In this document: one piece after another, positions 1 through 5,517 of the stretch | Numbering within the stretch: position 1 is the first letter of the stretch | Layout: each line of letters begins with the position of its first letter | Assembly: GCA_900769885.1 (NCBI GenBank) | Contig: CAAGIG010000057.1 | Location: 1-11,929, forward strand | Length of the DNA stretch: 11,929 nt | DNA from: Rikenellaceae bacterium | GTDB taxonomy: Bacteria > Bacteroidota > Bacteroidia > Bacteroidales > UBA932 | Reading direction: 5' to 3' | Notes under the pieces: model-generated | Told to the model about the DNA's origin: nothing | Databases searched by the model: none | The model's input: only the letters and a program-made list of their open reading frames with translations | Position numbers and translations under genes: made by a program

Positions 1-753
1 CTAAAAGCGTACCATTTATGGAGTAACGATTTGGAGACGAAGGTTTTTGATACGTACACCACAACGCAGGAGATGGGTAAATTGACGGCACTATACCTGC
101 CGGTGTTGGCAGAATACGAGAAGTTGGAAATAGAAGAAAAGTTCAAGGTAAGACACTTAGTAAGAGTATTTAATCGTTTCTATTCCTATATGGCTCAGAT
201 TGTTCGCACATTTGATGTAGAACTCTACAAAACATATATCTTCACAGAGATTCTTTACAAGTTGATTCCAAAGACACCACACGAGAAGGTTGATTTAACC
301 GGTAAATTGGCATTGGAGAACCACAAATTCACTGAAGAATTCTCAGGCTCCATCGTATTAGCTCCTACAGATGAGGACAAGACTCTGGAGAGCGAGAAAG
401 GTGGTTCTGGCAATGCTCCTGAAGAGAAAAAAGACTTACTTGGTAACATCATCGAGAAGATTAACCTAATGTACCAAGGCAACTTTACGGAGGCTGACAG
501 AGTGATTGTTGAGACCATTTATGATGCTATACAAAAGGAGAGCAATCGACTCTCTCAACAAGCTAAAAACACAGATATCAATATGTTCTCTCAAAACATA
601 TTCCCGAAGGTATTTGAGAAAGTCGCTTTGAAATGCTTTGAACAACAGACTAATTCATTTACAAAACTCTTTGAGGAATCATCATTCTATAATAAAGTTA
701 TGGAAGAAATGGGTAGAGCTATGTACTTTAATTTGATAAATATTAAAAAGTAA
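1..753 (+). CDS. hsdR: Type I restriction enzyme R subunit (HsdR), C-terminal fragment
   Basis: This is the C-terminal 250 residues of a protein whose reading frame is open at base 1, so the gene begins left of the window. A TTG at 31 is not a credible start because the frame continues upstream without a stop. The segment resembles the helical C-terminal region of HsdR, the ATP-dependent translocase/endonuclease subunit of type I restriction-modification complexes. Supporting stretches are FKVRHLVRVFNRFYSYMAQI, the following DVELYKTYIFTEILYKLIP, and NIIEKINLMYQGNFTEADR, which fits the usual 'Ii..iN..fg..ft..D' pattern before the end of these proteins. The nuclease and helicase motifs would lie upstream and cannot be checked. 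Its stop codon overlaps the ribosome-binding site of the next gene, so the two are probably co-transcribed. The call rests on remembered family patterns; a related helicase-type restriction protein is the main alternative. Confidence 0.72.
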   Translation, partial: LKAYHLWSNDLETKVFDTYTTTQEMGKLTALYLPVLAEYEKLEIEEKFKVRHLVRVFNRFYSYMAQIVRTFDVELYKTYIFTEILYKLIPKTPHEKVDLTGKLALENHKFTEEFSGSIVLAPTDEDKTLESEKGGSGNAPEEKKDLLGNIIEKINLMYQGNFTEADRVIVETIYDAIQKESNRLSQQAKNTDINMFSQNIFPKVFEKVALKCFEQQTNSFTKLFEESSFYNKVMEEMGRAMYFNLINIKK

Positions 754-758
754 GGAGA
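752..758 (+). promoter_or_regulatory. Strong Shine-Dalgarno sequence before the acidic ORF
   Basis: AAGGAGA lies 7 bases before the ATG at 766 and overlaps the TAA stop of the preceding hsdR gene (751-753). No other gene start in the window has so good a Shine-Dalgarno match, as expected for Bacteroidota, where these sequences are rarely used. It supports the start of the 134-residue ORF and translational linkage to hsdR. Confidence 0.7.
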
Positions 759-765
759 TATTATT

Positions 766-1170
766 ATGAAAGACGTTGAATTATATGTTTGGTCAAGATG
801 CGGAATGCTTGACGGAGATGGATACGAAACTAACTACAGTGTTACTGATAAAGATTATGACACAATTGTCGCATTAGTAAAAAGATATATTAAAGAAACG
901 TGTGATGAGGAGGTGGCAGATGAGGATTATGAGGAATTAGACATAGACTCTAAAGAATTCACAGATGAATACTTCTCCACTAATGCAAAAAACATATACA
1001 ATAAGATATATAACGGCATAGAGAAAGAAGCCATTACTTCAATTATTGAATCAGCAAAAGATTGGTTTGATGAAGATGAGGAAGGATGCACTTTAGAAGA
1101 ATATATTAAAAACAACTTTGATTTTGGCTTTTATTTCACTGAAGAGTTCCTTGAATCAATTATTGATTAA
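766..1170 (+). CDS. Small, strongly acidic protein of unknown function next to hsdR
   Basis: I do not recognise this 134-residue protein. By hand count it has 38 Asp/Glu against 12 Lys/Arg, a net charge near -26, with acidic runs around residues 47-58 and 102-106. It has no signal peptide or membrane segment, so it is probably cytoplasmic. Aromatic residues are frequent and most of the chain looks helical. It follows hsdR by 12 bases with a strong Shine-Dalgarno sequence, so it probably belongs to the same transcript. Acidic all-helical proteins can act as DNA mimics, as phage T7 Ocr does against type I restriction enzymes, but that link is only an inference from charge, size and position. 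A cargo gene of the restriction island with no restriction role is equally possible. No terminator hairpin is visible in the 81 bases after it. Confidence 0.75.
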   Translation: MKDVELYVWSRCGMLDGDGYETNYSVTDKDYDTIVALVKRYIKETCDEEVADEDYEELDIDSKEFTDEYFSTNAKNIYNKIYNGIEKEAITSIIESAKDWFDEDEEGCTLEEYIKNNFDFGFYFTEEFLESIID

Positions 1171-1251
1171 ATCCAAATGCAACTAAATTCCCAAACCAAG
1201 CAACAAAACCCCAGGTAAATGCATCTACCATTAAAAGACAGAATTGGTGCT

Positions 1252-1746
1252 ATGGGTATTAATTTTTTGAAATATGGCTGGTACAAGGTGGTTGGCTTGG
1301 GGATTTTGCTCGGGCTGTGTCACTCCTGCTCTTTGGAAATGGCTTTTCCTGATAAGGTAGAGAATCCATTTGCTACCTTTTATATCAGTGGGAAGGTTAT
1401 TGATTCTCAGAGCAAAGAACCTGTTAAGGGGGCTGTAGTTACACGGTATGAGACTTACATAAATTATCAGACTCAGCAGGTAGAGATGATTGAAAGCATC
1501 AGCAGTTCTTACACGGTAAGAGAGGATGGAACTTTCTCATTTTCAGGAGAGATATATAATAACAATTACAGATATATGTATATTGGGGCAAACTCTCCGA
1601 AAAGCAGTTCAGATTCTACGCAGATGTATGAGTCAAAAATTGTATTGGTGGAGATGGAGGCTGTACAGACCTCAAAACCGGGAAGTGAAAATGGGTATCA
1701 GGGCCACTATACTGGCAATGTAACTATTGAGTTGGATGCGATTTAA
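1252..1746 (+). CDS. Lipoprotein 1 of the radical SAM/lipoprotein cluster (TIGR04134-like, divergent)
   Basis: A predicted 164-residue lipoprotein. It has a basic N-terminus, a hydrophobic stretch at about residues 12-22 and a lipid-attachment cysteine most likely at 26 (CHSC), with Cys23 as the alternative. I chose the ATG at 1252, which places the signal peptide at the very N-terminus; the ATG at 1219 would add 11 residues containing charged residues. After the cysteine comes a beta-rich domain beginning FYISGKVIDSQSKEPVKGAV (residues 43-62), the pattern of carboxypeptidase-regulatory-like folds. The C-terminus (residues 149-164) has Y-x-G-x-Y followed by TIEL and a terminal Ile, matching the ends of the next two lipoproteins. 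The rest has diverged and contains a Ser/Tyr/Asn-rich segment. It lies 20 bases before lipoprotein 2. Its likely role is as a substrate or partner of the radical SAM enzyme, probably anchored in the outer membrane. That role is inferred from context. Confidence 0.72.
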   Translation: MGINFLKYGWYKVVGLGILLGLCHSCSLEMAFPDKVENPFATFYISGKVIDSQSKEPVKGAVVTRYETYINYQTQQVEMIESISSSYTVREDGTFSFSGEIYNNNYRYMYIGANSPKSSSDSTQMYESKIVLVEMEAVQTSKPGSENGYQGHYTGNVTIELDAI

Positions 1747-1766
1747 TTACTAAAAATTCAGAGCTT

Positions 1767-2243
1767 ATGAAAAACATATTTCTACGATTTGTAAAATGGT
1801 CTTTAAGTATACTGGGATTATCGCTTGGTTGTTACGCACTCACAGGATGCGTTCAGGTTGAGTATGGCGTTCCACACGCAAATTTCCAGGTAAAGGGCAA
1901 AGTTATTGATTCCAAAACCAAAGAGGGACTCAGAGGCATCAGTGTAACAATGAATCCTGCAGAATACAAACAGGTAAACGGGCAGGAATCGGTTTCCAAA
2001 TATTATTATGACTCCACAGTTGTGAATGTCAATGGAGAGTTTGAACTCTGGGCCCAAGAGATGACTAGTGGTAATATATATCTGAAAGTTAAAGATATAG
2101 ATCCTTACACCTATGGAAATTACCCGGAGAAAACTGTCAAGGTACAGTTTCAGCAGACAGAAGAAGGTTCAGGAAGCTGGTATAAGGGGACATACTCATC
2201 TGATATTTTGATTGAACTTAAGGAAATTGGTTCCGAAGAATAG
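1767..2243 (+). CDS. Lipoprotein 2, radical SAM-associated (TIGR04134-like)
   Basis: A 158-residue lipoprotein with a hydrophobic signal segment (about residues 11-24) and a textbook lipobox LTGC, lipid-attachment cysteine at 28. The mature part starts VEYGVPHANFQVKGKVIDSK, the 'EYG-P-A-F-VKGKV' signature I associate with lipoproteins paired with TIGR04133 radical SAM enzymes. A beta-sandwich-like domain follows, with NGEFEL at 89-94 and GNYPEKT at 117-123. The tail has WYKGTYSS (138-145) and LIELKEI (148-154). It aligns with lipoprotein 3 at about 105 of 158 positions by hand, so the two are tandem duplicates. The only cysteines are 22 (inside the signal peptide) and 28, so a cysteine-based modification of the mature part is unlikely. 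Probably sorted by the lipoprotein pathway to the periplasmic or cell-surface side of a membrane. Function unknown. Confidence 0.85.
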   Translation: MKNIFLRFVKWSLSILGLSLGCYALTGCVQVEYGVPHANFQVKGKVIDSKTKEGLRGISVTMNPAEYKQVNGQESVSKYYYDSTVVNVNGEFELWAQEMTSGNIYLKVKDIDPYTYGNYPEKTVKVQFQQTEEGSGSWYKGTYSSDILIELKEIGSEE

Positions 2244-2278
2244 CATTACAAACAACATAAATCATTAAACCTTCAAAT

Positions 2279-2776
2279 ATGAAAAATATATTTATACAGG
2301 TCATAAAATGGACCTTAGGGATTTTAGGAGTATCATTAGGATGTTACGCATTATCAAGTTGTGATAAAGAGAGAAATGAGGAGGATATTAAAGTAGAGTA
2401 TGGTTGTCCATACGCAATGTTTGAAGTAAAAGGTAAAGTAGTCGACTCCAAAACAAAAGAGGGGCTCAAAGGGCTGAGTGTAACAATGAATCTCGCCGAA
2501 TACAATCAATTGAATGGTGGAGAAACAGCTTCAAAGTATTACGTTGACTCAACAGTTGTAGATGACAATGGAGATTTTGAACTCGGTTATCAAATGATGC
2601 CGGGAGATAATATCTATGTAAGAGTGAGAGATTTAGATCCTGCAACTGATGGAAATTACCCCGAAAAAACGATTAAAGTAGATTTTCAGCAAAGCGAGGA
2701 AGGTTCAGGATGGTATGAAGGAAAATTCTCATCGGAGCTTACAATTGAACTTGAAGAAATCGATTCAGTAGAATAA
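2279..2776 (+). CDS. Lipoprotein 3, radical SAM-associated (TIGR04134-like)
   Basis: A 165-residue paralogue of lipoprotein 2, and the copy directly upstream of the radical SAM gene (4-base gap). The signal segment ends in LSSC with the lipid cysteine at 28. Compared with lipoprotein 2 it has about eight extra residues directly after this cysteine, DKERNEED. That charged run resembles the acidic lipoprotein export signals of Bacteroidota surface lipoproteins, so this copy may face outward. The shared domain follows: VEYGCPYAMFEVKGKVVDSK (39-58), NGDFEL (97-102), GNYPEKT (125-131), WYEGKFSS (145-152) and TIELEEI (155-161). One extra cysteine at 43 is absent from lipoprotein 2. The position next to the enzyme gene makes it the best candidate for the ancestral partner. 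What modification, if any, it receives is unknown. Confidence 0.87.
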   Translation: MKNIFIQVIKWTLGILGVSLGCYALSSCDKERNEEDIKVEYGCPYAMFEVKGKVVDSKTKEGLKGLSVTMNLAEYNQLNGGETASKYYVDSTVVDDNGDFELGYQMMPGDNIYVRVRDLDPATDGNYPEKTIKVDFQQSEEGSGWYEGKFSSELTIELEEIDSVE

Positions 2777-2780
2777 TCTT

Positions 2781-3851
2781 ATGGGAATCATCAGCCTCAA
2801 ACAAAGACTTGCACTGGAGTTGCATCGTCAATTGGTCAAAAATATGGCGCAAAACCATCCCTTGACCCAATTGTTCTGGGAGTGCACTCTAAGATGCAAT
2901 CTTCATTGCAGACACTGCGGCAGTGATTGTAAAACCTCTTCATTGCAACCCGATATGCCTTTTGAAGACTTCAGAAAGGTATTGGTCAGAATCAAAGAGA
3001 AATATGATTCACACAAAATAATGATCATTATTTCCGGAGGAGAACCACTTGTGAGAGAAGACCTTATGAGATGTGGCAGAGGCATTTACGATCTTGAATT
3101 TCCGTGGGGAATGGTATCCAACGGAAGGTTGATGACCCCTAAAAAGATTGACCAGCTTTTGGGAGCAGGAATCCATTCTTTGACTATCAGTCTGGATGGA
3201 TTCGAGGCAGAGCACAATTGGATGAGAGGGGATGAGAAATCTTTCAAATGCGCCTCCAATGCAATTGAGATTCTCACAAAGGAACCGTCCATTAAATTCG
3301 ATGTTGTCACTTGTGCGAATAACCGCAATTACGAAACACTCGAACAATTCAAGGAGTATCTGATTTCTTTGGGGCTCAAAGAGTGGAGAATTTTCACGGT
3401 TTTCCCAAATGGAAGAGCGGCAAACGACCCCGGATTACAACTCACACCCGAACGATTCAGGGGACTTATGGAGTTTATCAAAAAGACTAGAAAAGAGGGA
3501 CGCATCAACCTCAGTTATGGTTGCGAAGGATTTCTCGGAGAATATGAAGGATATGTCAGAGACCATCTATATACCTGTCAGGCAGGACTTTCAGTCGCAT
3601 CTGTTCTAATTGACGGTTCTATATCTGCGTGTGGCAGCATACGATCCGATTATAAACAAGGAAACATCTACAAAGATGACTTTGTAGATGTTTGGGAAAA
3701 TCGGTTCGAACCTTACAGAAACCGCGAATGGATGAGGAAAGACCTCTGCGGAGAGTGTAAATGGTTCAGATATTGTTTGGGTAATGGTATGCATCTTCGG
3801 GACGGGGAAGGAAATCTTGCCTTGTGCCACCTTCAAAGATTACATCCTTAG
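2781..3851 (+). CDS. Radical SAM enzyme of the rSAM/lipoprotein system (TIGR04133-like, SPASM-type C-terminus)
   Basis: A 356-residue radical SAM protein. The [4Fe-4S]/SAM-binding motif is C39-x3-C43-x2-C46, with further cysteines at 35 and 50, and SGGEP at 85-89 is the usual glycine-rich SAM-binding strand. The C-terminal part has cysteines at 248, 266, 284, 323, 326, 332 and 349. The C-x2-C-x5-C run at 323-332 is typical of SPASM domains that hold auxiliary Fe-S clusters in peptide-modifying enzymes. The extra C-x3-C cysteine usual in SPASM domains is replaced by Gly336 (CLGNG). The sequence and the lipoprotein gene 4 bases upstream match the TIGR04133 enzyme of the rSAM/lipoprotein system. 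By analogy with other SPASM enzymes it should act in the cytoplasm on a translated polypeptide, here probably a lipoprotein precursor before export. There is no signal peptide. The reaction is unknown. A heme- or cofactor-maturation radical SAM enzyme is the less likely alternative. Confidence 0.9.
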   Translation: MGIISLKQRLALELHRQLVKNMAQNHPLTQLFWECTLRCNLHCRHCGSDCKTSSLQPDMPFEDFRKVLVRIKEKYDSHKIMIIISGGEPLVREDLMRCGRGIYDLEFPWGMVSNGRLMTPKKIDQLLGAGIHSLTISLDGFEAEHNWMRGDEKSFKCASNAIEILTKEPSIKFDVVTCANNRNYETLEQFKEYLISLGLKEWRIFTVFPNGRAANDPGLQLTPERFRGLMEFIKKTRKEGRINLSYGCEGFLGEYEGYVRDHLYTCQAGLSVASVLIDGSISACGSIRSDYKQGNIYKDDFVDVWENRFEPYRNREWMRKDLCGECKWFRYCLGNGMHLRDGEGNLALCHLQRLHP

Positions 3852-3866
3852 ATTCCAATAACAAGA

Positions 3867-4586
3867 CTAGTTTTCAAAAGGAGTACTTGTCAGATATTCG
3901 TCATAATTATCTTTATAATATTGGCTTTGTACCTCGCGTACTCCATCCAAATTATAATTTTGACCGAAGTGACGCTCTATATCATCACCAACTCCAACAA
4001 GGACTCTACCCGACCAGGACTTGCCAATATACCATTGGGAAGTATTTATCAGCCAAGGAATAATCTCCGAAACCTGATGATAATCAGCCACAATACTCTC
4101 AAGTTTAATCTTCCATACAGGTAAGTTGGTATAATTGCTTACAGCCTCTATTTCCACTGATACAGGAATACCATATATTGAACGGGATGTAGATGTGGAA
4201 GTCTTTCTGCTGGTTATTTTTTTATCATCACCCGATTTATCTTTATCGTCTTTCTTTGACTCTGTCTGAGTATTTTCCTGTACAGTTGTTTTACGGGCTA
4301 CAAGGAACTTATCTCCAATGTTGTAATCCAAAACAATACTGATTCCGGGCATTTCACTCTGCGCCTGGGTATATCCCAACTCCTCAAGTCTGGAAGTCAG
4401 TACATTTTTATAATCATTGAACTCCAGGTAATCATATTCTACACCGGGTTTGGATACTATCGTGAAACTTTGGGGAGTCGAATCGGAGACACGAGATACG
4501 ACATCTGAATAGTATACATTTACAAGCGAGCAGGAATTCAAAGAGAAAACCGCCAAAACATAAATTAAAATTCTTCCTAATTTCAT
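3867..4586 (-). CDS. Predicted lipoprotein of unknown function
   Basis: A 239-residue protein with a hydrophobic N-terminus and lipobox LNSC, lipid cysteine at 19. Residues 20-98 look like a mixed alpha/beta domain containing YLEFNDYKNVLTSRLEELGY (53-72) and GISIVLDYNIGD (81-92). This is the pattern of a helix and a strand as in DUF4136-type lipoproteins ('residue-rich helix ending in LGY, then a strand'), but the match is weak and I do not assign a family. A hydrophilic Lys/Asp/Ser/Thr-rich stretch at about 104-135 looks unstructured. It interrupts what appears to be a strand-rich fold resuming at YGIPVSVEIEAVS (138-150). The gene lies 36 bases after yjdM on the same strand and may share its transcript. 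It converges on the radical SAM gene with a 15-base gap and no visible terminator. Its cellular role is unknown. Confidence 0.75.
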   Translation of the reverse strand: MKLGRILIYVLAVFSLNSCSLVNVYYSDVVSRVSDSTPQSFTIVSKPGVEYDYLEFNDYKNVLTSRLEELGYTQAQSEMPGISIVLDYNIGDKFLVARKTTVQENTQTESKKDDKDKSGDDKKITSRKTSTSTSRSIYGIPVSVEIEAVSNYTNLPVWKIKLESIVADYHQVSEIIPWLINTSQWYIGKSWSGRVLVGVGDDIERHFGQNYNLDGVREVQSQYYKDNYDEYLTSTPFEN

Positions 4587-4622
4587 AACTGATACATTCT
4601 AAAGAATCATATTTGAAATAAA

Positions 4623-4952
4623 TTACTTTTTAAGGAAACAGGTTTTTAGTACAATGCTACTTCCTTCTATTTTACAATCAACCTCTTCAGGGTTGTCTGT
4701 CAATCTGATACTTTTAACCTTTGTTCCTCTTTTGATAACCATTGAAGAGCCTTTAACCTTCAAATCCTTGATAACTGTAACTGCATCACCATCAAACAAT
4801 TCAGCACCATTGCTATCTTTTGCAACATCAGGAGTATCTTCAGATTCATCCGAAGGATTGAACTCGTGAGAACAGTCAGGGCAAACATACAAAGAACCAT
4901 CAAAATAGGTAAACTCGCTGCCACATTTGGGGCATTTTGGGATATCTGTCAT
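4623..4952 (-). CDS. yjdM: PhnA/YjdM family zinc-ribbon protein
   Basis: A 109-residue protein that closely follows E. coli YjdM (formerly PhnA). An N-terminal zinc ribbon has cysteines at 7, 10, 24 and 27 (CPKC and CPDC). An acidic linker follows, then the conserved C-terminal domain with DGDAVTVIKDLKVKGSS at 54-70, GTKVKSIRL at 76-84 and DCKIEG at 92-97. Length matches the family. Despite the old phn name, the protein is not required for C-P lyase phosphonate breakdown and its role is unclear; the fold suggests a small cytoplasmic metal-binding protein. It is divergent from the ybaK-like gene and shares a 76-base intergenic region with it. The ATG at 4952 puts the zinc ribbon six residues from the start, as in the family. 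Confidence 0.93.
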   Translation of the reverse strand: MTDIPKCPKCGSEFTYFDGSLYVCPDCSHEFNPSDESEDTPDVAKDSNGAELFDGDAVTVIKDLKVKGSSMVIKRGTKVKSIRLTDNPEEVDCKIEGSSIVLKTCFLKK

Positions 4953-4995
4953 AATTCTATCTGTTAATATTTGTCAATTCAGACCTATAAAGTGG

Positions 4996-5027
4996 CAAAT
5001 TTAACTTATTAAGAATAACTTTGCAAG
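4996..5027 (-). promoter_or_regulatory. Predicted Bacteroides-type promoter for yjdM
   Basis: Read on the - strand, TAAATTTG (5003-4996) matches the Bacteroides -7 consensus TAnnTTTG exactly. CTTG (5027-5024) sits 20 bases upstream, in the position and near the sequence of the -33 element TTTG. The expected transcript start is around 4992, giving a leader of about 40 bases before the ATG at 4952. This is a pattern match only. Confidence 0.55.
5016..5023 (+). promoter_or_regulatory. Predicted Bacteroides-type -7 element for the ybaK-like gene
   Basis: TAACTTTG is an exact match to TAnnTTTG and ends 5 bases before the ATG at 5029, so the transcript would be leaderless or nearly so. The -33 region (GTGG at 4992-4995, spacing 20) is a poor match. 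It overlaps the -33 element predicted for the divergent yjdM gene, so the two promoters may interfere. Confidence 0.45.
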
Positions 5028-5028
5028 T

Positions 5029-5502
5029 ATGACAAAGATTGAAAAGACAAATGCTGCCCGCCTGCTCGATAGTGCATCTATCAGCTACGAATTGATTCCC
5101 TATGAAGTGGATGAGGAAAATCTTGCTGCAGACCACGTTGCCGGGCAGCTTGGAGAAGATATAGAGCAAGTGTTCAAGACCTTAGTACTTAGAGGAGATA
5201 AAACAGGGATATTCGTTTGTGTAATACCTGGAAATTTCGAGGTAGACCTTAAAATTGCTGCCAAAATATCGGGCAACAAAAACTGTCAGATGCTCCACGT
5301 CAAGGAACTTCTTCCAAATACAGGATACATAAGAGGAGGATGCTCCCCTATCGGAATGAAAAAACCATATCCCACATTTATTCACGAAAGCGCCCTACTC
5401 CACGATTACATCTATATCAGTGCAGGAGTCAGAGGTTTGCAAATAAAAATCAGCCCCAACGATTTATTTAAATTCGTCGGAGCCGATATTTATCCTATTT
5501 AA
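5029..5502 (+). CDS. ybaK: YbaK/EbsC family aminoacyl-tRNA deacylase (likely Cys-tRNA(Pro) deacylase)
   Basis: A 157-residue protein matching the full length and layout of YbaK. Members hydrolyse mischarged tRNA in trans; the classic enzyme removes Cys from tRNA(Pro) after misacylation by prolyl-tRNA synthetase. Recognisable blocks are the N-terminal helix and strand AARLLDSASISYELIPYEVD (9-28) and QVFKTLVL (47-54) with Lys50, equivalent to the essential Lys46 of the H. influenzae enzyme. Further on are VDLKIAAKISGNK (72-84), GYIRGGCSPIGMKK (99-112) and ISAGVRGLQI (130-139). There is no signal peptide, so it acts in the cytoplasm. The start is fixed by alignment with the family N-terminus and because there is no other in-frame ATG nearby. 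It is divergent from yjdM and convergent with the next gene, 15 bases apart, with no obvious terminator. The exact tRNA substrate cannot be told from sequence. Confidence 0.93.
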   Translation: MTKIEKTNAARLLDSASISYELIPYEVDEENLAADHVAGQLGEDIEQVFKTLVLRGDKTGIFVCVIPGNFEVDLKIAAKISGNKNCQMLHVKELLPNTGYIRGGCSPIGMKKPYPTFIHESALLHDYIYISAGVRGLQIKISPNDLFKFVGADIYPI

Positions 5503-5517
5503 CTGATAAGCAGTATA

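Noticed and set aside
31..33. TTG as the start of the first gene
   Set aside because: The frame is open all the way to base 1 and the protein reads as an internal piece of HsdR, so this is a partial gene and not one starting here.
1219..1251. Longer start for lipoprotein 1 at ATG 1219
   Set aside because: It would put charged residues ahead of the signal peptide; the ATG at 1252 gives a normal lipoprotein signal sequence. It cannot be excluded outright.
3009..3347. 112-residue open frame antisense to the radical SAM gene
   Set aside because: It overlaps the conserved GGEP region of the enzyme and has no independent evidence.
2781..3851. Classic RiPP precursor gene next to the radical SAM enzyme
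   Set aside because: No separate short precursor-peptide frame is visible around the enzyme; the adjacent candidates are full lipoproteins of about 160 residues, so the locus is better read as protein modification than as RiPP synthesis.
4596..4607. Short inverted repeat ATTCT-AA-AGAAT between yjdM and the following lipoprotein gene
   Set aside because: Five-base arms with a 2-base loop, A/T-rich and without a T run: too weak for a terminator or an operator.
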